Positions 1 to 6,099 of a stretch of DNA of 10,594 bases are shown one piece after another. Numbering within the stretch: the stretch's first letter is position 1; each line of letters begins with the position of its first letter. Source of the DNA: an uncultured bacterium (lineage in GTDB: Bacteria > Verrucomicrobiota > Lentisphaeria > Victivallales > Victivallaceae); contig CASECL010000271.1 of the NCBI GenBank assembly GCA_949286445.1, forward strand, positions 1-10,594, in the 5' to 3' direction. A program made the translations under genes and the position numbers. The notes beneath the pieces were generated by a model that saw only the letters and a program-made list of their open reading frames with translations, had not been told where the DNA came from and searched no databases.

Positions 1-39
1 ATTTTCATAAAAAATCCTCTTTTTTTTTAAGATTTAAAA

Positions 40-67
40 TTGCCGCTTGAAAAATCACATATATAAA
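40..67 (+). promoter_or_regulatory. Candidate sigma-70 type promoter of the AraC-family gene
   Basis: TTGCCG at 40-45 is followed after 16 bases by TATAAA at 62-67, giving 4/6 and 5/6 matches to the -35 and -10 consensus. Transcription would start near base 74, leaving a leader of about 20 bases that contains the ribosome binding site. The region is very AT-rich, so other pairings are possible (TTGAAA at 47-52 with TATACT at 68-73, spacing 15). The T-run at 19-28 further upstream may be the tail of a terminator belonging to a gene outside the window; its stem cannot be seen. Confidence 0.4.
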
Positions 68-92
68 TATACTTTAAAAGAGGGGTGTGAAA

Positions 93-1013
93 ATGGACAA
101 AAATACTAAAAATATATCCGATAGTAATATACTGACGCCATTCGACCGTTCTCCCCGCCCGGTAATGTGCAACTACATGCTGCTGCCCCGTGGAATAAGG
201 CATGAATGGAAGTGCCGGTACATTGGCGAATATGAGTATATTCTGCTGTTGCAGGGGGAATTTACCTTTATCAATCACGATACCGGAGAGAAAATCATCC
301 AGCATCCGGGGGAACTGCTCTGCATTTATCCGGGGGAATTTCACAGTTACTTTTATTCCGGTTCTCCGGATGAAGAGGCTTTTTTCAGTTGTATTCATTT
401 TGAGTATGATGAAAAAAGACGCCGGATTCTGGATGAATACCGGCCGGAAAAAGAACCTCCCCGCCTGCTGCCGCTGGGGGGAAGAGAAAAAATATACGGA
501 TATTTCCGGGAATTGGCAGGGATGTTCCGCAATCCATCGAAATTTGGGGAACTTAAACAACGGGCAATTTTAAGTTTATTGCTGTTGGAACTGGATGAAA
601 TACAAAGTTCAACGGAAATCTCCGGAGAGGCCGGAAAAGTGGAGAGAATGACCGGGTATTTGAACGAAAATCTGCTGAAACACCCCTCCAGGCGGGATTT
701 GTCAATTGAATTTCATTTGTCCTGCGCCTATATCAATGGACTGTTCCGCAAGCATCTGGGCATGACGCCAACTGAATATGTTCACCGCCGTTTGGCGGCA
801 AGCGGTCATGAGTTGATCAACCAGGGGGGGATGAGCGTGAAAGAAGCGGCGGCGGCATTGAATTTTCCCAATGCCTTTTATTTCAGCCGGGTGTTTAAAA
901 AAGTATTCGGTTTTCCGCCCTCCGGAAGATGGAGTGAAAAACGCCGCGGTTCAAAAAAAACAGTTGAAGACAATGCCGGAATAAGTCAGGAAAAAACAGA
1001 AGTCCGCCAGTAA
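93..1013 (+). CDS. AraC/XylS-family transcriptional regulator
   Basis: DNA-binding regulator of 306 residues, with a cupin-like sensor domain at about residues 20-145 and an AraC-type double helix-turn-helix domain at about 184-280. The first helix-turn-helix contains RDLSIEFHLSCAYINGLFRK and continues into HLGMTPTEYV; the second contains MSVKEAAAALNFPNAFYFSR followed by VFKKVFGFPPS. These fit the family pattern closely, including the hallmark YFSRVFKK. An upstream in-frame GTG (87) is possible, but AGAGGGG at 79-85 nearly abuts it, while it lies 7 bases from the ATG at 93, so I chose the ATG. A basic, low-complexity tail of about 25 residues follows the DNA-binding domain. The next gene, in the same direction after 360 bases, is an exported lyase, so the regulator most likely senses a sugar or oligosaccharide and controls that gene. 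The ligand cannot be read from the sequence. Confidence 0.93.
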   Translation: MDKNTKNISDSNILTPFDRSPRPVMCNYMLLPRGIRHEWKCRYIGEYEYILLLQGEFTFINHDTGEKIIQHPGELLCIYPGEFHSYFYSGSPDEEAFFSCIHFEYDEKRRRILDEYRPEKEPPRLLPLGGREKIYGYFRELAGMFRNPSKFGELKQRAILSLLLLELDEIQSSTEISGEAGKVERMTGYLNENLLKHPSRRDLSIEFHLSCAYINGLFRKHLGMTPTEYVHRRLAASGHELINQGGMSVKEAAAALNFPNAFYFSRVFKKVFGFPPSGRWSEKRRGSKKTVEDNAGISQEKTEVRQ

Positions 1014-1049
1014 TTACGGAGTGTATTTATTAGTTTATAACTGCATCTT

Positions 1050-1063
1050 TTGCAAAAGGATAG
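1050..1063 (+). repeat. Candidate operator, site 1 of 3 (TTGCANNARGAT)
   Basis: TTGCAAAAGGATAG matches 10 of 14 bases of site 2 and fits the shared pattern TTGCANNARGAT. It lies within a near-palindrome, ATCTTTTGCAAAAGGAT (1045-1061), so this copy may owe its form to that symmetry. It is the weakest of the three. Confidence 0.35.
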
Positions 1064-1200
1064 AATTTTTTGCAGACCCGTATGCCGGAAAATGAGGTAT
1101 GCGGTGTTTTTCCCGGAAGCCGTACGTCTGGCGGATGAGCAGTTCTAAATAATTTTTTCTGCCGGAATGGCAATATTGTGTAATTCAGCCCCCGGAAGTA

Positions 1201-1214
1201 TTGCAGCAGGATGT
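1201..1214 (+). repeat. Candidate operator, site 2 of 3
   Basis: TTGCAGCAGGATGT matches site 3 at 13 of 14 positions in the same orientation. It lies about 30 bases upstream of the best promoter candidate, where an AraC-type activator would normally bind. Binding by the neighbouring regulator is an inference. Confidence 0.5.
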
Positions 1215-1241
1215 TTTTTATAAAAATTTCCACCATTACCC

Positions 1242-1269
1242 CTGAAAGGAAAAATTCTTTTACTATATT
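1242..1269 (+). promoter_or_regulatory. Candidate promoter of the lyase gene
   Basis: CTGAAA at 1242-1247 and TATATT at 1264-1269 are separated by 16 bases (4/6 and 5/6 matches). The weak -35 box is what an activator-dependent promoter would show. The start would fall near 1276, giving a leader of about 100 bases. The AT-rich surroundings make the choice uncertain. Confidence 0.3.
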
Positions 1270-1316
1270 AAACTTAACTGAATTTCTTTGCCGGCAGGAA
1301 CGGCGGTCATTTTCAG

Positions 1317-1330
1317 TTGCAGCAAGATGT
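1317..1330 (+). repeat. Candidate operator, site 3 of 3
   Basis: TTGCAGCAAGATGT is the 13/14 direct repeat of site 2, 116 bases downstream, which is close to 11 helical turns. It lies downstream of the candidate promoter and about 30 bases before the ribosome binding site, so a protein bound at both sites could loop across the promoter. This is an inference from position. Confidence 0.5.
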
Positions 1331-1373
1331 AATTACCCTGAGTATTTTGAAAAACTTCAAGGAGTGAAAACTG

Positions 1374-3743
1374 ATGTTGAAACCGATCATTGCAGGATTG
1401 TCAGCCGTGATGCTGACTGTCGGTGCCGGAGTGATTTCCACTGCCGCCGCGGCAGAGACAAACAAACCGGTTTACGATGAGGATGGGGTGAGAATTTTTT
1501 CCAAAGTCCCCCCGCCGGGAGTTCATCACCGGGTGATTTTCAGTCCGGAAGATATTGGTCCGTGGCGCAGGGAGGTGATAAAAAGCCGGAGAGGAAAAGA
1601 GTTTTTTTCCAAACGCTACAAATCAAGAATTGTAGATGAACTTGCCGGGCTGAATAAGAATATCTCTGATGAAGATCTGGTAAAAAAATTCAAAAATCTC
1701 GGTGTCGGCGGCAATCATGAACTTCTGTTTGCCGTGCTTGATGCCATTTATCATCAGGACAAAGCCGCCGCGAAAAAAGTTGCCGCTGCCACCGCATCTT
1801 TTGCCCGGCTGGTGCTGGCGAGAAGCAAAACTCCGGAATGGGGCAAGTATAAGGAAAATATCGGCGGTATTCCCGGCAATAACGGTATTCCCACCGGACT
1901 TGGAAACCTCTGGTACCGGGGAGGTTCGGACTTTGCTCTGGCCTATGACTTTCTCTATAATGACATGACTGCTGAACAGCGGTCAATCTGCCGCCGGGCA
2001 TTATCTGAAGCAACCAAAGGTTTAGTGGCCTGGGGAATGAATTTCCCGCTGGGCCGGGCCGTGAGCAACTGGTACGGTTACCACGGCGAATACGGGGTAA
2101 TGCTGCTGGCAATAGAGGGAGAAGAGGGTTTCAGAAGCAAAGAGTATGAAAGCTTCAAACAGGCGATGAAAGACTTTATGACAGTTCATCTTTATGAAAC
2201 CGGCGGCTCCAACGAAGACGGCTACACCATCAACACCGCCTTGCGGGAAGGCCAGTTTACTTTGATCGCCATGGCCAGACGGGGCGAAAACCTGTACAAA
2301 CTTCCCGGGGTGAACAATTACTTCAAATGGCTGGTCATGTCGCTGGTGCCGGGGGAAAAATCCGGAGAAACCGTGGGGTACAGTTCCAACCGGGCCAATC
2401 CATACGAGAGTGCGCCGACTCTTTTCCGCTGGGCAATGCCGGGAAATCCGCTGGTGAATTATTATTTTTACCAGTATGCCGGACCGGATGGAAAAAGAAA
2501 ACGCAGCTGGCAGTACGCCGAGTGGTCAACCATGCTGGCTCTGGATCCGGAAGATACGGAAAAAACTCCGCTGGATATTTCCAAACTGGGTTTGCCGCTT
2601 ACGGAAATATTTCCCTTTCAGGGGCTTTTTATCACCCGGAGCGACTGGAGCGATGAAGCGGCATATTTAAACATGCTGGCCCGGCAGGATGCCTGGATTG
2701 ACCGGCATGAGAATGTTGACCGCGGCCGTTTTGTTTTTGCCGCATTGGGACGCCGCTGGGGGGTGGATAATTACTGGGGACATGCGGGTAAATCCAGTGA
2801 TCACAGTATTGTGCAGATTGACGGCAGGGGACAGGTGGAATCCACCTCCGGTCGGGGTAAGGCTCCCAATGGGGTATTGACTGAATACGGCACTGTGGGA
2901 GCTGGACGTATTTCCTATGCGGTTATGGATTTGTCCAATGCTTATAACTGGCTCTGGGCTCATAACTGGAATAAACCCGGCGAGGGATGGGAACCGGAAA
3001 ACCGTTCTTTTGCTGAACTTAACTGGAAATGGAAACGTCCCGGACAGCCGGAAAAACTCCACGGCTGTGATAATAAGGATAATGTCCAGTACAATTTTGA
3101 AGGCATGAATCTCTGGCGCAAAGAAAATATCCCCATGAAGTATGCCTGGCGCAGCGGCATTATGGTGCGTGACGGCAAAAATCCTTATGTCTGGATCATC
3201 GACGACCTGGAGACTGCTGACGGGGCGGAGCATGAATATCAGTGGCAGATGCCGATCCCGGATGATCTGGAGTTTATCCCATTGTCTGAAAACCGGGCGG
3301 TTCTGGCCGAGAAAAATGAGAAACAACGTAACGGCAGACCTTATCCCGGAGCCCGGCGTCTGCTGATTGCCCCGATGGATCGCAATGCCAAAATCACGTT
3401 GAAAGAATACAGCATGTTTTCCAATCCGGGCAAGAATATTTACAAAAAGGGCCGTGTCCTGCAAATCACCTCTCCGGGTAAAAAGGCCAATTTCAGAATT
3501 CTGCTTTACCCCTATCGCACCACGCTTCCGGTGGAAGGCAATCACCGGGAGCTGGAACGGCTCTGGAAGGCCATGCCGGAAGGCGCAAAACTGCCGGGAA
3601 AAGCCGTAAATCCTGACAGCTTTACCATTGAGAACGCGGGTAAAAAGGTGTCGTGGTCTTTCATGGTTGACTCCAGCGGCCGTACTATCGCGGTCTGTAA
3701 ACAGGATGGCAGGGAAATATCGGCAAACACCGCCAGAAAATAA
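1374..3743 (+). CDS. Exported heparinase II/III-like polysaccharide lyase
   Basis: Probable secreted or periplasmic polysaccharide lyase of 789 residues. A Sec signal peptide covers residues 1 to about 27 (hydrophobic core, then STAAAA before the probable cut). Residues of about 55-400 form a helical region typical of the (alpha/alpha) toroid of alginate lyase/heparinase folds, including LWYRGGSDFALAYDFLYNDM and SNWYGYHGEYG. From about residue 415 a beta-sandwich region matches the heparinase II/III type: RHENVDRGRFVFAALGRRWG, then NPYVWIIDDLETADGAEHEY. By analogy with heparinase III, N232, Y284 and H445 are candidate catalytic residues; this is my alignment by eye. AAGGAG lies 9 bases before the ATG. 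The gene stands alone with its own promoter region and terminator, directly after an AraC-type regulator. No sulfatase, transporter or other carbohydrate enzyme lies in the window, so the substrate (a uronic-acid glycan such as a glycosaminoglycan, ulvan or alginate) is unknown. A non-lyase member of the fold is possible. Confidence 0.8.
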   Translation: MLKPIIAGLSAVMLTVGAGVISTAAAAETNKPVYDEDGVRIFSKVPPPGVHHRVIFSPEDIGPWRREVIKSRRGKEFFSKRYKSRIVDELAGLNKNISDEDLVKKFKNLGVGGNHELLFAVLDAIYHQDKAAAKKVAAATASFARLVLARSKTPEWGKYKENIGGIPGNNGIPTGLGNLWYRGGSDFALAYDFLYNDMTAEQRSICRRALSEATKGLVAWGMNFPLGRAVSNWYGYHGEYGVMLLAIEGEEGFRSKEYESFKQAMKDFMTVHLYETGGSNEDGYTINTALREGQFTLIAMARRGENLYKLPGVNNYFKWLVMSLVPGEKSGETVGYSSNRANPYESAPTLFRWAMPGNPLVNYYFYQYAGPDGKRKRSWQYAEWSTMLALDPEDTEKTPLDISKLGLPLTEIFPFQGLFITRSDWSDEAAYLNMLARQDAWIDRHENVDRGRFVFAALGRRWGVDNYWGHAGKSSDHSIVQIDGRGQVESTSGRGKAPNGVLTEYGTVGAGRISYAVMDLSNAYNWLWAHNWNKPGEGWEPENRSFAELNWKWKRPGQPEKLHGCDNKDNVQYNFEGMNLWRKENIPMKYAWRSGIMVRDGKNPYVWIIDDLETADGAEHEYQWQMPIPDDLEFIPLSENRAVLAEKNEKQRNGRPYPGARRLLIAPMDRNAKITLKEYSMFSNPGKNIYKKGRVLQITSPGKKANFRILLYPYRTTLPVEGNHRELERLWKAMPEGAKLPGKAVNPDSFTIENAGKKVSWSFMVDSSGRTIAVCKQDGREISANTARK

Positions 3744-3860
3744 TCCTGCATATCTGACAATTTCCCGGCGGCAGAAGAAGTCATCCTGTAATTTACAGTT
3801 ATTACATAATAAAGTTTGATTACTCCGCCGCTCAGAACACAGGTTCTGGCGTTTCAGCCG

Positions 3861-3904
3861 GGCCGGAAAATTCAGTTCAAGCTGTTTTTTCCGGCCTTTT
3901 TTTT
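3861..3904 (+). terminator. Rho-independent terminator of the lyase gene
   Basis: GGCCGGAAAA (3861-3870) pairs perfectly with TTTTCCGGCC (3887-3896), and an inner CAG/CTG pairing shortens the loop. A run of eight T follows (3897-3904). It lies about 120 bases after the lyase stop codon and acts rightward. Confidence 0.9.
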
Positions 3905-4105
3905 ACATTGAAAAATAATTATATCTGTTCAAATGAATGGGAAATATGTCCCTTTGAACGGGATATTTTTTACGCCAGAATAAAGAACCGGGAGATCGGG
4001 GAAAAATTTAATTTGTGAAATACTGTGCCGGAGAAATTGCTGATGCGGTTTCATACTGTTTCTGCATTGGCTATGCCGTTTTTTCCGGCACGGTAAAGAA
4101 AATAA
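3905..4105. other. Gene-free stretch with inverted repeats
   Basis: No supportable coding frame is present between the two converging transcription units. Two hairpin-forming segments occur. At 3927-3959, GTTCAAA pairs with TTTGAAC and an inner GGGA with TCCC, and a T6 run follows at 3966-3971. At 4025-4091, GTGCCGGA pairs with TCCGGCAC around a loop of about 50 bases that itself contains GGC-TAT-GCC. The first could be a second, rightward terminator or the end of a small RNA. The second has no T-run on the plus strand. I see no transposase or target duplication. Confidence 0.5.
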
Positions 4106-4149
4106 AAATCAGGTTTACAACTCCGTCAGTGGGACTGTAAACCTGATTT
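4098..4149 (-). terminator. Rho-independent terminator of the dfx-fprA-rub operon
   Basis: A perfect 14-base-pair stem joins 4106-4119 and 4136-4149 (AAATCAGGTTTACA and its complement) around a 16-base loop. Read leftward it is followed by a T-rich tail, TTTTTATTTTC. It lies about 28 bases beyond the rubredoxin stop codon. There is no T-run on the right side, so it acts only on leftward transcripts. Confidence 0.88.
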
Positions 4150-4152
4150 CAG

Positions 4153-4173
4153 GTATCAAAACTGATTTGATAC
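4153..4173 (-). other. Hairpin between the rubredoxin gene and its terminator
   Basis: GTATCAAA (4153-4160) and TTTGATAC (4166-4173) form an 8-base-pair stem with a 5-base loop, just after the rubredoxin stop codon. It lacks a T-run. Its segment CTGATTT (4162-4168) repeats 4143-4149, part of the terminator stem, so the two hairpins could exchange strands. It might protect the mRNA 3' end. Confidence 0.55.
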
Positions 4174-4177
4174 TCGG

Positions 4178-4336
4178 TTACGGCATTTCGGAAAATTCAC
4201 TTTTTCCCGCGCCGCATTCCGGGCAGACCCAGCTGTCCGGGAGATCAGCAAATTCGGTTCCCGCCGGAATGCCATTGTCCGGATCACCTTTGGCGGGGTC
4301 GTAAACGTAACCGCAAACATCACATACGAATTTCAT
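4178..4336 (-). CDS. rub: Rubredoxin
   Basis: Small mononuclear iron protein of 52 residues, full length for the family, that carries single electrons in the cytoplasm. The four iron-binding cysteines are visible as CDVCG (C5, C8) and CPECG (C38, C41). The usual GYVYDP near the N-terminus and the SWVCPECG context of the second pair are also present. The start codon lies 5 bases after the flavodiiron stop codon, and its ribosome binding site AAAGGA lies inside the end of that gene, so the two are probably translated in a coupled way. Rubredoxin is the known reductant of flavodiiron proteins and superoxide reductases, and both are encoded directly upstream, so this is most likely their dedicated donor. 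The rubredoxin reductase that would feed it is not in the window. Confidence 0.95.
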   Translation of the reverse strand: MKFVCDVCGYVYDPAKGDPDNGIPAGTEFADLPDSWVCPECGAGKSEFSEMP

Positions 4337-4341
4337 AATAA

Positions 4342-5550
4342 TTATCCTTTCTTTAATTGTTCCGCCAGTGCCAACCCGTCATCGTGAAGTTTTTTCAGGT
4401 CGGCTTCAGTTGGACGGTACTTTACTTTGCATGGTTCAACCGGCAGAGCCATATTCATGGCGAACATGCTGTCCGCTATTTTCTTGACCGCCTCTCCGCT
4501 CCAGCCGTAGGAGCCGAAAGCGTAACCGATTTTATTCTGCGGCTTAAGCCCGGAAAGGTAGGTCAGCACATCCGCCACAGATGGGAAGAGCTGATTATTC
4601 ATCGTCGGGCTTCCTGCGGCGACAATGGCAGCGTCCATGACTTTGGTCATGATGTCGCTCCGGTCATTGACATCCAGCGAAGCGCATTCGACCTGAACTC
4701 CGCCTTCTCGCAGACCATCGGCGAGGGCATTGGCCATTTTCGCTGTTGATCCCCACATGGTGGCGTAAAAAACCAGAGCTCCCCTGGTATTTTTCTGCTC
4801 TGCGAATTCCCGGTATTTTCCCAGAATCCAGGCGATATCCTCCGGGGTGCGCCACAGCGGACCGTGATCGGGGAGAATCATTTGAATATCCAGATCAAGT
4901 CCCGGCAGGCTGTCCAGCAGCGCGATGACTTTTCCGGAGAGATGGAGCAGAATATTGGCAAAATATTTTTTCGCTTCGTACTCCAATATATGCCTGGGGT
5001 ATTCATCGGCGTAAAGCGAACTTCCCGCCAGATGCATGCCGAATGCATCCTGGGTGAAAAGCATTTTTTCTCCTGCCAGATAGGAGACCATGCTGTCCGG
5101 CCAATGCAGCATTTTGGTTTCAACAAAGGTTAATGTATCATCCCCGATGGAAATACTTTCACCGGTTTTAACCGTGGTGATGTCCAAATCTGTCCCGGAG
5201 TAGGCCTTGAGATTTTTTTCTCCCGCCGCTGAGGCGAAAATCTTTTCCGGTTTTATCGCTTCAATCGCCGCCGGCAGCGCACCGGAATGATCCGGTTCGG
5301 AATGGTTGGAGACAATGTAATCAATTTTGTCCACTTCTCCGATTACCGAACGGATACGGGAAAACATCTCTTCCGCAAATGGTGCTTTAACCGTGTCGAT
5401 CAGGGTTATTTTTTTGTCCAGTACCAGAAAGGCGTTGTAGGTTGACCCCCGCCCGGTAAGATAGCCGTGAAAGTTACGTACATTCCAGTCAACCGCGCCC
5501 ACCCAGTAAACTTTATCCGAAATTTTCTGCGCAGTAAAAACTTCCTTCAT
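4342..5550 (-). CDS. fprA: Flavodiiron protein (O2/NO reductase)
   Basis: Cytoplasmic enzyme of 402 residues that reduces O2 to water or NO to N2O using electrons from rubredoxin. The N-terminal metallo-beta-lactamase-like domain (about 1-250) carries the diiron ligands: H83, E85, D87 and H88 in NHSEPDHSG, then H149 (MLHWPD), D168 (TQDAFG) and H229 (LPDHGP). The C-terminal flavodoxin-like domain (about 255-400) has the FMN phosphate loop YATMWGSTAKMA and GSYGWSGEA. No extra C-terminal rubredoxin or reductase module is present, so this is the short, two-domain type, which matches the separate rubredoxin gene downstream. The ribosome binding site AAGGA lies 10 bases before the ATG, and 21 bases separate it from dfx. 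Whether O2 or NO is the main substrate cannot be told from sequence; with a superoxide reductase in the same operon, O2 is more likely. Confidence 0.96.
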   Translation of the reverse strand: MKEVFTAQKISDKVYWVGAVDWNVRNFHGYLTGRGSTYNAFLVLDKKITLIDTVKAPFAEEMFSRIRSVIGEVDKIDYIVSNHSEPDHSGALPAAIEAIKPEKIFASAAGEKNLKAYSGTDLDITTVKTGESISIGDDTLTFVETKMLHWPDSMVSYLAGEKMLFTQDAFGMHLAGSSLYADEYPRHILEYEAKKYFANILLHLSGKVIALLDSLPGLDLDIQMILPDHGPLWRTPEDIAWILGKYREFAEQKNTRGALVFYATMWGSTAKMANALADGLREGGVQVECASLDVNDRSDIMTKVMDAAIVAAGSPTMNNQLFPSVADVLTYLSGLKPQNKIGYAFGSYGWSGEAVKKIADSMFAMNMALPVEPCKVKYRPTEADLKKLHDDGLALAEQLKKG

Positions 5551-5571
5551 AAAAACTTTTTCCTTGCTGGA

Positions 5572-5952
5572 TTATGCTTTCCACAATCCGTGTTTGTTGC
5601 AGTATTCGCGTACCACCATTCCCTCTTTGGCGGTGACGGTGAATTTTGCTTCCGGTTTATCACCGGGCTTGAGTTGTTTGCGAACGACCATATCGCCGAA
5701 GTCAAGTTCGATAAATTCGATATAGTGATCTTCTTCCATCGGGTGCGGCACGCTGCCGACTTTGACCACCACTCCGCCGCAGCTTTCGCATTTTTCCACC
5801 ACCGGAACGTGTTTTTCCTTTGCTCCGTCAGTAGTATTTTCCTTGAGCAGTGTCATTGGTTCGCCGCAGCAGACCGGGTTTGCACCGCCATGAATAACTT
5901 CAACGATAAGTCCGCAATGGGAACAACGGTAAATTTGTTTGTTTTCGCTCAT
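5572..5952 (-). CDS. dfx: Desulfoferrodoxin (2Fe superoxide reductase)
   Basis: Cytoplasmic superoxide reductase of 126 residues that converts superoxide to hydrogen peroxide without making O2. The N-terminal desulforedoxin domain has the Fe(Cys)4 centre: C10 and C13 (YRCSHCG) and C28 and C29 (NPVCCGEPM). The catalytic Fe(His)4Cys centre is complete: H48 in the EKHVPV motif, which also supplies the mechanistic Glu46 and Lys47, then H70 and H76 (PHPMEEDHYIEF), and C118 and H121 (EYCNKHGLW). Length and motif order match the two-centre class. A strong ribosome binding site, GGAGGAA with AAGGG next to it, precedes the ATG. It is the first gene of the leftward operon and is followed by the flavodiiron protein and rubredoxin. 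The peroxide it makes would need a peroxidase (for example a rubrerythrin), which is not in the window. Confidence 0.97.
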   Translation of the reverse strand: MSENKQIYRCSHCGLIVEVIHGGANPVCCGEPMTLLKENTTDGAKEKHVPVVEKCESCGGVVVKVGSVPHPMEEDHYIEFIELDFGDMVVRKQLKPGDKPEAKFTVTAKEGMVVREYCNKHGLWKA

Positions 5953-5989
5953 AGTCCCTTCCTCCCGGGTTGATGATTGATATCTGGCG

Positions 5990-6006
5990 AAAAAAAGGCT
6001 TTTTTT
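5990..6006. repeat. A7-GGC-T7 inverted repeat
   Basis: Seven A, the loop GGC and seven T form a short self-complementary element in the divergent region, about 40 bases before the dfx start codon. In the dfx mRNA leader it would be a weak A-U hairpin. On the DNA it gives a bent, AT-rich block upstream of the rightward -35 box, together with A5 at 6007-6011. Confidence 0.5.
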
Positions 6007-6018
6007 AAAAATAAAGTA

Positions 6019-6047
6019 TTGCCTTATCGCTGTCTTGGGTTTATATT
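6019..6047 (+). promoter_or_regulatory. Promoter of the PHP-folE-dxr-rseP unit
   Basis: TTGCCT at 6019-6024 and TATATT at 6042-6047 are separated by 17 bases (4/6 and 5/6 matches). The AT-rich block at about 6000-6018 directly upstream resembles an UP element. The start would fall near 6054, with a leader of about 45 bases. This is the best sigma-70 type promoter in the window by eye. Confidence 0.6.
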
Positions 6048-6071
6048 ACTGCAAGTTATGTGATTATTCAA
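6043..6071 (-). promoter_or_regulatory. Candidate promoter of the dfx-fprA-rub operon
   Basis: On the minus strand TTGAAT (6066-6071) and TAATAT (6043-6048) are 17 bases apart (4/6 matches each). The -10 box overlaps that of the rightward promoter almost completely. The dfx leader would be about 85 bases. I see no convincing PerR or Fur box. Confidence 0.35.
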
Positions 6072-6099
6072 GCCTTTTCAGAAAAAAATGGAGTAAAAA

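Larger units (their letters stand above)
1014..1373 (+). promoter_or_regulatory. Regulatory gap between the AraC-type gene and the lyase gene
   Basis: I see no convincing gene in these 360 bases. The gap carries three TTGCANNARGAT sites, four copies of CCGGAA (1085, 1113, 1162 and 1192), a candidate promoter at 1242-1269 and the lyase ribosome binding site AAGGAG at 1359-1364. A short inverted repeat, TGCAAAA (1051-1057) with TTTTGCA (1068-1074), lies soon after the regulator stop codon but no T-run follows it, so it is not a clear terminator. Read-through from the regulator into the lyase is therefore possible. Confidence 0.6.

Noticed and set aside
1045..1075. Possible terminator after the AraC-type gene
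   Set aside because: Short AT-rich inverted repeats are present but no T-run follows on either side, so a terminator call is not supported.
1030..1236. Open frame of 68 codons on the minus strand in the regulatory gap
   Set aside because: No ribosome binding site, no recognisable motif and an unlikely composition. It overlaps the repeated sites, which explain the region better.
1211..1480. Open frame of 89 codons on the plus strand overlapping the lyase start
   Set aside because: It runs into the lyase signal peptide in another frame and has no family resemblance, while the lyase has a clear ribosome binding site.
2667..3545. Long open frame (292 codons) antisense to the lyase gene
   Set aside because: It is antisense to well-supported coding sequence. 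The translation shows no domain and is an effect of the GC pattern.
4025..4091. Possible miniature transposable element with GTGCCGGA ends
   Set aside because: The terminal repeats are only 8 bases, include the CCGGA core of a hexamer family common across this window, and no target-site duplication is visible.
6043..6071. PerR/Fur-type operator in the dfx promoter region
   Set aside because: The AT-rich sequence shows no adequate match to the known palindromes.
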